From the NCBI GenBank assembly GCA_045530865.1, contig JAZSCX010000075.1, positions 1 to 27,347 on the forward strand: 27,347 bases of DNA. The letters run 5' to 3'. Each line of letters begins with the position of its first letter. Position 1 is the first letter of the stretch. The position numbers and the translations under genes are program-made. The notes beneath the pieces are model-generated. The model worked only from the letters and a program-made list of their open reading frames with translations, had not been told where the DNA came from and searched no databases. Source of the DNA: Avoscillospira sp045530865. Lineage in GTDB: Bacteria; Bacillota; Clostridia; Oscillospirales; Oscillospiraceae. Positions 21,867-27,347 of this stretch are shown here, piece by piece.

Positions 21867-24614
21867 TTACATGGTAATATCGTTCTGGTTCAGGGCTTCG
21901 TTTTCGTTTCGGCCCGGATCCATGTTTTCCGCATTGCACAGGATGCCAAACTGGGCGGCATTCAGGGTTTCTGCCGGTTCAAAATCGTCGCTGCAGGCGT
22001 AGGAAAGAATGTGGTTTTTCAGCCACTGTGCACCGGAATCGTAGTCCTGCAGCCGCAGGGAGCAGATCAGGAGCTTGCCGCTGCCAACCCGGTACTCTGC
22101 CAGCATGGCTTCCCGCCGGACGTTTTTGTAGGAGGAGGCGATGTCCACAATGGGGTTGTGGGGGCGATCCTCCAGATCCAGCAGCACAGAACGGCTCTTG
22201 TTCAGCATGTGCTCAAACTGTCTGCCGCAGTAGCCATCGTGTGGGAAGTCCTCCATCAGGGGGTGATCCGCCACGACTGTTGCCAGATGGCCATTGGTTC
22301 GGCCTGCCACGGAGAGCTGCCACGAAACCTCGCTGAAGGCGAAGGGGCCGATGCCGAACAGAACCACCCGCTTGCCGCTCTGCAGCAGCTTCCACAGCTC
22401 TGTGCCGCTGCAGTCGGTGAGTATTTTCACTTTGTTTTCCCGCAGGGTACGGGCAGAGGGAGCAGCTGTTTTGGGGAAGCTGAACAGCTCCCAGCGGTTT
22501 TCGCTGTCCGTATCGCCGCCGGAAAGGGTGGCGGTGACGGTCAGCTTCATGGGCTTTTCGGTTTTGGGAACACGGAAGGAGAGACGGAGCAGCTCCGTGA
22601 TCTCGCCTGCGGGAATTTCTCCGCAGCGGACTTCCTTTCGAACCAGCACCTTGCCGCCGCCGCTGACACGAACTTGCAGCAGAGCTTTGGGGAGCGTCTC
22701 GCCGAAATGGGAAACCAGAATGGGCAGTTTCACCGTGGAGCCGACATCCACATTGACACAGGCGGGCAGGTCTGCCAGCAGCACCGTGTCGCTGTTGTAG
22801 CGGCGGACGTTCTCCACGGTCTCGCCGGGTTTCAGCTCGTAGAACTCATTCATCATGCCCACGCAGTAGCCGAAGGTGTGCCAGTGGGTATCGATGTCGC
22901 CGAGGAAATCGTAACCGGCAAAGGTCTTGCAGCGGCGCACCGTTTCAAAGCAGTGCTTTCGCAGATCCCGCTGCCACATGGAAGAGGTGCGGTAGTAGAG
23001 GTTGGCCCGGTCGATGAGCTTGCGGTCCTCCAGGTGTCTCCGGACGGAGGACATGAATTCCGTGTCTCCAATACGGCTGCCCTTGTAGCGTTCCTCCAGA
23101 GAGAGGTCAATGTAGGTGCCGTGGATGCATATCTCGTGGGACAACAGTGGTTTGCCGTAGACGGCGTTCCACTCGTCCAGCACCTGATATGTGCCTTCGG
23201 AGGAGGAATAACTGGTCAGAGAATTGGAATAGCTGTTGTAAAGGTCGCAGTATTCACCCACGGCAGCCATACGTCGGGGGTTGTGCCGGAAGGGTTTTTC
23301 CACATACTCTTTGTCCACAAAGAAGTATTCAATGCCCCGCATGGCAGACATGGGGGAGAACAGGGAGTCGGTTTCGCTGTGCACCAGTTCGGCGCAGGCC
23401 TGCAGATGCACTTCGTAATCGGCGTCGATCTGCAGCTCATTGCCGGTGGAATAGAGGTTCACAGCGGCATGGTGGCGGCAGAACCGGACGATCTCCGGCC
23501 ATTCGGCATAGGCGGTGTTGTTGGGAGATTCGATCTCCATGACCATACCCAGCTCGTCGGCGGCCTCCATGTATTCCTTGGGGGGCACCCAGGTGTGGAA
23601 GCGGATGGAGTTGAAGCCCAGCTCCTGCAGCTTGCGGATCACATTGCGGTAATAGTGCTTGTCCCGGGTGGGATGCACCGTCAGGGGCTGGTAGCAGTGC
23701 TCGCAGATGCCGCGGAAGAAGAAGGGCTTGCCGTTCAGCCGCAGCTTAGTGCCGTCCACCGTCAGGCGGCGGATACCGAAGCGGCAGGAAAGGGTCTGGC
23801 GTTCGGTGGTGACCACGGCCTTGTAGAGCTTCGGTCTGTCCGGACTCCAGAGGGCAAAGCCGCTGGCGGCGATGGTGCAGTTGGTTTCTCCGGCTGCAAT
23901 CTGTTCGGAGCACAGCAATGCATTGCCGTCATAGATCTCCACGGTCTTGCCACAATCTTCTGCACCGATGGTATGGACGGTAAAAGCGGTGCAGTCGGCA
24001 GCGGTGGAGACCCAGAGATCCTCCAGACCGTCCGGCAGGAACCGCAGCTCCACATCACCGAAAATGCCGCCAGTACATTCGTTGGCAGCCCGGGAGGTCA
24101 GGCCGGATACGGGCTTTCCCTGATAACCGGCCAGCCGGTGGTTGGAAACGGCGAGGGTGATGCGGTTTTCACCTTTTTGCAGCACACCGGCGGGAATATC
24201 GAAGCCGAAGGGGGCGCAGTAGCCCTCGTGCCGCCCCAGATACTGCCCGTTGATCCATGCGGATACGGTGTTCTGTGCGCCGCCAATGTGCAGCAGGCAG
24301 TGTCCATCGGGAACAGAGCCGCAGACAGCGGTTTTTTCATAGACAAAGCAGCCCATGGGATTGGGCAGCGCCATATCCGGCACATAACCGGTCTGGGGGT
24401 ACCGCTGCAGAGTGTACAGAGGGTTGCAGCGGAGCTTGGTGTGCAGGGCGGTGGTGCGGAACAGGTCTGCCAGATCCTCCCAGTAGGCGGGAACAGGGCA
24501 GTTGGTGGCAGAATCGGAGCCCGGACGGATCTTCGGCTCTGCTGTGTCGGTGTAGGGCGTCTCGGAGAGCCAGTCCAGCTTCCAGATGCCGTTGAGGGAA
24601 AGGGTTTGCTTCAT
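21867..24614 (-). CDS. Glycoside hydrolase family 2 protein, probably intracellular, uronide-directed (inferred)
   Basis: A 915-residue retaining glycosidase without a signal peptide. The N-terminal sugar-binding jelly roll covers about 1-200 (LNGIWKLDW, INGQYLGRHEGYCAPFGFDI). The immunoglobulin-like domain is at about 200-300, then the TIM barrel from about 300 (LRLNGKPFFFRGICEHCY, LGFNSIRFHTWVPP). Candidate acid/base is Glu393 in STGNELQ and candidate nucleophile Glu494 in LLSHEICIHG; the 101-residue separation fits GH2. The C-terminal part has another beta domain and, at about 740-880, an alpha/beta segment like a catalytically dead amidotransferase fold (AEYRVGSGKLLICSL). The start lies 3 bp after the esterase stop, suggesting translational coupling. 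Its place among uxa genes suggests release of galacturonate or glucuronate from an imported oligosaccharide, but the sequence alone does not fix the substrate. Confidence 0.85.
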   Translation of the reverse strand: MKQTLSLNGIWKLDWLSETPYTDTAEPKIRPGSDSATNCPVPAYWEDLADLFRTTALHTKLRCNPLYTLQRYPQTGYVPDMALPNPMGCFVYEKTAVCGSVPDGHCLLHIGGAQNTVSAWINGQYLGRHEGYCAPFGFDIPAGVLQKGENRITLAVSNHRLAGYQGKPVSGLTSRAANECTGGIFGDVELRFLPDGLEDLWVSTAADCTAFTVHTIGAEDCGKTVEIYDGNALLCSEQIAAGETNCTIAASGFALWSPDRPKLYKAVVTTERQTLSCRFGIRRLTVDGTKLRLNGKPFFFRGICEHCYQPLTVHPTRDKHYYRNVIRKLQELGFNSIRFHTWVPPKEYMEAADELGMVMEIESPNNTAYAEWPEIVRFCRHHAAVNLYSTGNELQIDADYEVHLQACAELVHSETDSLFSPMSAMRGIEYFFVDKEYVEKPFRHNPRRMAAVGEYCDLYNSYSNSLTSYSSSEGTYQVLDEWNAVYGKPLLSHEICIHGTYIDLSLEERYKGSRIGDTEFMSSVRRHLEDRKLIDRANLYYRTSSMWQRDLRKHCFETVRRCKTFAGYDFLGDIDTHWHTFGYCVGMMNEFYELKPGETVENVRRYNSDTVLLADLPACVNVDVGSTVKLPILVSHFGETLPKALLQVRVSGGGKVLVRKEVRCGEIPAGEITELLRLSFRVPKTEKPMKLTVTATLSGGDTDSENRWELFSFPKTAAPSARTLRENKVKILTDCSGTELWKLLQSGKRVVLFGIGPFAFSEVSWQLSVAGRTNGHLATVVADHPLMEDFPHDGYCGRQFEHMLNKSRSVLLDLEDRPHNPIVDIASSYKNVRREAMLAEYRVGSGKLLICSLRLQDYDSGAQWLKNHILSYACSDDFEPAETLNAAQFGILCNAENMDPGRNENEALNQNDITM

Positions 24615-24617
24615 GGT

Positions 24618-25670
24618 TTACACCCCGGTTTTCCAGCCAAGGTCGGCAGCGCCTTCGTGAATGGCTGCCCATGCGTCCGGCTGATACCAGTAGTGCGCCT
24701 TCGGCGTCACCACAAGGCGGCAGTTTTCGGAAGCGCCCTCCTTGGCGTAAATCTTTTCTACGGTATGATAGGAGGCCTTCACGCCTTCCAACGGGAAGAT
24801 CTCGTCCTGACTGCCGGTGAGCACCGTCAGCTTTCTGGGGGCGATCAGGCAGGCCAGATCTTCCATCTCAAACCACAGGGAGCTTTTGGGAATGTGATTG
24901 CACACGCAGTGCAGAATATCCATAATGGAGGCCATGTAGGAGCAGAAGGCGCAGGAGGGCACTACAAACCCGATGCGGGGCTCAAAACAGGCAGCATAGA
25001 AGGCTGCGGTGCCGCCGCCGGAATTGCCGAAGGCCATGATTTTGGTCAGATCCACTTCCGGAAGAGCCAGCTGTTCCAGCGCGTCGATGCCGCGGCTCAC
25101 GTCCCAAACCCGTTCACCGAGGATGGTTCTGCCCAGATTGAGGGCGGTCATGGCGGTGAAGGAGCAGGCGTGGACGCCGCCGGGGCCGGGATAGCGGGGG
25201 GATCGGGTCTCGCCCATGCCCCGCTGCTCGATGCAGAGGGTGGCAAAGCCGTGCTCCACAGCCTGCAGACCGTAGCTGCCGTTGGGCTGATAGGTCTTGT
25301 CCCAGTCATATTTGATGATGCCAATGGCATTGTGGAAGCCGGTGGAATGTCCCTGCAGGGCGATGGCCAGCGGATAGGGGCCTTTGCTGCCCTTGGGAAT
25401 CAGCAGGTAGGCGGGGACACGGTTGCCGGTTTCGCTCTCATAGGTGAAGCGCAGCCGCCGGTAGGTGTCAAATTCTTCCGTCTCTTCCATGTCCACGGTG
25501 ACGGGGCAGGCATTTTCTTCGATCATGTCCAGACCCAGCAGCTCCCGGAGCTTTTCGCCCACGGCTGCTTTCCACTGGGGATAGTCCCGGTTTTCGTCAA
25601 AAGCCAACTTGCCAACGGTCTTTTTGGTCAGAATTTCATGGCAGTTATCGCCGTTGTAAGTCTTGATCAT
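24618..25670 (-). CDS. Alpha/beta-hydrolase, acetyl-xylan-esterase-like carbohydrate esterase
   Basis: A 350-residue serine hydrolase without a signal peptide, so it likely acts on imported sugars. The nucleophile elbow is GNSGGG with Ser217. The acid is probably the Asp in TGSQDEIFP and the base the His in TPKAHYWYQP. YPLAIALQGHSTG forms the oxyanion region. This layout fits the abhydrolase 7/acetyl-xylan esterase group, whose members remove acetyl or other acyl groups from sugars. The ATG at 25670 follows GGAGG at 6 nt; an upstream in-frame GTG/ATG-type start near 25694 would overlap the uxaC stop and is rejected. It is 13 bp downstream of uxaC and 3 bp upstream of the GH2 gene. An ester on galacturonate (acetyl or methyl) is a plausible target by context only. 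Confidence 0.82.
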   Translation of the reverse strand: MIKTYNGDNCHEILTKKTVGKLAFDENRDYPQWKAAVGEKLRELLGLDMIEENACPVTVDMEETEEFDTYRRLRFTYESETGNRVPAYLLIPKGSKGPYPLAIALQGHSTGFHNAIGIIKYDWDKTYQPNGSYGLQAVEHGFATLCIEQRGMGETRSPRYPGPGGVHACSFTAMTALNLGRTILGERVWDVSRGIDALEQLALPEVDLTKIMAFGNSGGGTAAFYAACFEPRIGFVVPSCAFCSYMASIMDILHCVCNHIPKSSLWFEMEDLACLIAPRKLTVLTGSQDEIFPLEGVKASYHTVEKIYAKEGASENCRLVVTPKAHYWYQPDAWAAIHEGAADLGWKTGV

Positions 25671-25683
25671 AGGGAGCCTCCGG

Positions 25684-27093
25684 TCAGAAACCAAAGACGT
25701 TTTTGGTGTTGTAATAGCAGATGTCGCTGACGATCTTTGCCAGCGCGTCCATATCGCAGGGATACAGGCCGTCCTCTACCCAGGTGCCGATGAGGCCGCA
25801 CAGGATTCGGCGGAAGTACTCGTGGCGGGGGTAGGAGGTGAAGCTGCGGGAGTCGGTGAGCATACCGTTGAACTTGCCGAAGGCGCTGAGGCTGGCAAGG
25901 GTGGTCATCTGCTGGCGCATACCGTTCAGGGTGTCATTGAACCACCATGCGGAGCCCTGCATGACCTTGGGATAGCCATCGTTGGTGGTCTGGAAGGCGC
26001 CGATCATGGTGCTCAGTGCGGCGTCGCAGTTGGGGTCGATGGAGTAGACGATGGTTCTGGGCAGTCCCAGACCGGTCTCCATGTGACCCAGCAGGCCGAT
26101 GACGGCGGGCATATCGGTGGTGCCGATGCAGTCATAGCCGGTGTCGGGGCCCAGCTTGGCGAACATATTGCCGTTGGCGTTGCGGTAAACGCCCATATGC
26201 AGCTGCATGACCCAGCCGCGCTTGGCGTATTCCGCGGCGAGGAAGCCCAGAATCTCTGCCTTGACCATGCAGACGGCTTCATGGGAAACGGCCTGACCGT
26301 CGGAGGCCAGAGCGGCCTTCAGAGTTTCGTTGACCGTGACTTCCTCGGGCTTAATGAACCGGTCGAAGCCGTCCAGCGCATGGTCGGAGGTGCGGCAGCC
26401 GAGGGAATCGAAGAAGTCGATACGGCGCACCAGCGCTTCTTTCAGGGTGGCCAGATCGCAGATTTCCACACCGGAAACGTCACTCAGCTTTTTGAAATAG
26501 GCGGTGACGCCGGCGTTGTCAATATTGAATGCCTTGTCGGGGCGAAAGGCAGGCAGCACCTTGGTGGCAAAGCTGCTGTCGGCAGCCAGTGCCTTGTGAT
26601 ACTCCAGGGTGTCGATGGGATCGTCGGTGGTGCAGAGCGTTTCTACCCGGGAACGGCGGATCAGGTTCCGCACACTCATGGAGGGGTCGGCCAGCTTTTC
26701 GGTGGTCAGATCCCAGATCTCCTTTGCCGTTTTTTCGGAAAGGATCAGGCAGCAGTCAAAATACCGCTGCAGCTCCAGATGGGTCCAGTGGTACAGGGGG
26801 TTGCCGATGAGGGTGGGCATGCACCTGGCGTAGGCGAGGAACTTTTCATAGTCCGGTGCGCCGCCGGTGATGTAATATTCGTCCACGCCGCAGCTGCGCA
26901 TGGCGCGCCACTTGTAGTGGTCACCGCCCAGCCACAGCTGGGTCAGGTTCTGAAACTGCCGATCCTCGGCGATGTCCTTGGGAGGCACATGGCAGTGGTA
27001 GTCAATCACGGGCAGCGTGGCGGCGTACTGGTGGTACAGCGCCCTGGCTGTTTCGGTGCTCAGCAGAAAATCCTTATCCATGAATTGTTTCAT
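25684..27093 (-). CDS. uxaC: Glucuronate/galacturonate isomerase (uronate isomerase)
   Basis: A 469-residue cytosolic amidohydrolase-superfamily isomerase converting D-galacturonate to D-tagaturonate and D-glucuronate to D-fructuronate. The metal-binding pair His33/His35 is in VIDYHCHVPPKDIA. Other family segments are LWLGGDHYKWRAMR, ETLCTTDDP, AFRPDKAF, WVMQLHMGVYRNAN and FNGMLTDSRSF. Length equals that of E. coli UxaC (470). Of two adjacent ATGs, 27093 is 7 nt from GAGGA (27105-27101) and is preferred; 27096 would be 4 nt away. It is the first gene of the operon uxaC-esterase-GH2-uxaA-uxaB. Upstream are a TATAAT promoter and operator-like boxes shared with the transporter operon. Confidence 0.97.
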   Translation of the reverse strand: MKQFMDKDFLLSTETARALYHQYAATLPVIDYHCHVPPKDIAEDRQFQNLTQLWLGGDHYKWRAMRSCGVDEYYITGGAPDYEKFLAYARCMPTLIGNPLYHWTHLELQRYFDCCLILSEKTAKEIWDLTTEKLADPSMSVRNLIRRSRVETLCTTDDPIDTLEYHKALAADSSFATKVLPAFRPDKAFNIDNAGVTAYFKKLSDVSGVEICDLATLKEALVRRIDFFDSLGCRTSDHALDGFDRFIKPEEVTVNETLKAALASDGQAVSHEAVCMVKAEILGFLAAEYAKRGWVMQLHMGVYRNANGNMFAKLGPDTGYDCIGTTDMPAVIGLLGHMETGLGLPRTIVYSIDPNCDAALSTMIGAFQTTNDGYPKVMQGSAWWFNDTLNGMRQQMTTLASLSAFGKFNGMLTDSRSFTSYPRHEYFRRILCGLIGTWVEDGLYPCDMDALAKIVSDICYYNTKNVFGF

Positions 27094-27168
27094 CATTCAT
27101 TCCTCGTTTTCTCCGTATTTGTAAAGCGGCAGGCGGACGCTTCGTGCAGCGGATTAAACACCGCCACC

Positions 27169-27197
27169 ATTATATCTATATAAAGAATAGCACAAAA
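27169..27197 (-). promoter_or_regulatory. Promoter of the uxaC operon
   Basis: Minus-strand TATAAT (27174-27169) with a 17-bp spacer and a poor -35 TTTTGT (27197-27192). The leader to the ATG at 27093 would be about 70 nt. A weak -35 with a perfect -10 suggests need for an activator. Confidence 0.55.
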
Positions 27198-27210
27198 GTT
27201 TGAATTAGGA

Positions 27211-27292
27211 TAGGACACTTGTCCCTTTTTTCTGTACAAATGTCCGGAATTTCTGTTTTTGCGGATCAGAGAAAAAATAGTCCCGAAATTCG
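27211..27292 (-). promoter_or_regulatory. Operator boxes C upstream of uxaC
   Basis: On the minus strand: TTTCGGGACTATTTTTT (core + coordinates 27280-27284), TTCCGGACATTTGTAC (27242-27246) and AAAGGGACAAGTGTCC (27221-27225). The last two are exactly 21 bp apart; the first is 38 bp further upstream. They match boxes of modules A and B (consensus about TTYCGGACRATTTTAC). The distance to the -10 is longer than in A and B, unless a different -10 is used. Confidence 0.5.
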
Positions 27293-27321
27293 AAGGAATC
27301 TCGGGATGGAAACAGATGGGC

Positions 27322-27344
27322 GGCTTTTCCTGTATCAAAAAGCC
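27322..27344. other. Hairpin at the window edge
   Basis: GGCTTTT (27322-27328) pairs with AAAAGCC (27338-27344). It may belong to a terminator of a gene beyond the window; with T and A runs inside the stem and the sequence cut off, this cannot be decided. Nearby TCCCGA/TCGGGA (27281-27306) could also pair. Confidence 0.3.
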
Positions 27345-27347
27345 CCG

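Noticed and set aside
21597..25730. Plus-strand open frame of 1377 codons opposite uxaA, GH2 and the esterase
   Set aside because: It crosses three well-supported minus-strand genes and their junctions, and its translation is low-complexity glycine, valine and histidine rich text typical of antisense shadows.
25663..27183. Plus-strand open frame opposite uxaC
   Set aside because: Antisense shadow of a gene with all UxaC signatures.

Overview
The window looks like chromosomal DNA of a low-to-moderate GC gut Firmicute, most likely an Oscillospirales/Ruminococcaceae-type Clostridium relative (inference). The signs are strong Shine-Dalgarno sequences, clear sigma-A promoters (TTGNNN-17-TAtAcT), SLH surface anchoring, an ATC-hydrolase family gene, a CUT1 sugar transporter without its own ATPase, strong codon bias (CTG, CCC, GGC) in the presumed highly expressed genes, and abundant intergenic palindromic repeats of the ATTGACAATTGA and GGGGAGG...GATGAGGTG kinds. 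I saw no tRNA, rRNA, CRISPR array or complete insertion sequence.

Layout. 1-110: last codons of an unidentified gene, followed by two copies of a roughly 146-bp cassette of tight hairpins (99-437). 599-6195 (+): promoter, leader with a possible 20-codon ORF, and a 1790-residue SLH-anchored surface protein (VWA domain, alternating InlB-like and MucBP-like repeats, SpaA-like domain, three SLH motifs). A bidirectional terminator follows. 6384-7598 (-): MsmK/UgpC-type sugar ABC ATPase, whose leader carries a palindromic insert between a strong ribosome binding site and the ATG. 7913-11837 (+): four singly transcribed genes, three with their own consensus promoter upstream of a class II aldolase, a PLP aminotransferase, a TolB-like beta-propeller protein and an ATC-hydrolase family protein in turn. 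11987-12955 (-): class II fructose-bisphosphate aldolase. 13187-18434 (+): duplicated operator/promoter modules, a candidate small RNA, and a YesL-permease-permease-lipoprotein operon. 18698-27093 (-): convergent operon uxaC - esterase - GH2 hydrolase - uxaA - uxaB.

How the genes fit together. The lipoprotein and two permeases should import an oligosaccharide, using an unlinked shared ATPase, for which the MsmK gene in this window is the obvious candidate. The esterase and GH2 enzyme, which lack signal peptides, would trim the sugar inside the cell. UxaC, UxaB and UxaA would then take D-galacturonate to 2-keto-3-deoxygluconate. Mannonate-branch genes (uxuA/uxuB) and kdgK/kdgA are not in the window, so the set favours galacturonate, and hence pectin-type substrates, over glucuronate.

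The most interesting hidden structure is a repeated box, roughly TTYCGGACRATTTTAC. It occurs in arrays spaced about 20-24 bp (two helical turns) upstream of the transporter operon, again upstream of a terminator-bounded candidate small RNA just before it, and again upstream of uxaC about 14 kb away. This is the layout expected for an AraC-type (YesN-like) regulator that co-controls uptake and catabolism. No such regulator gene is in the window.
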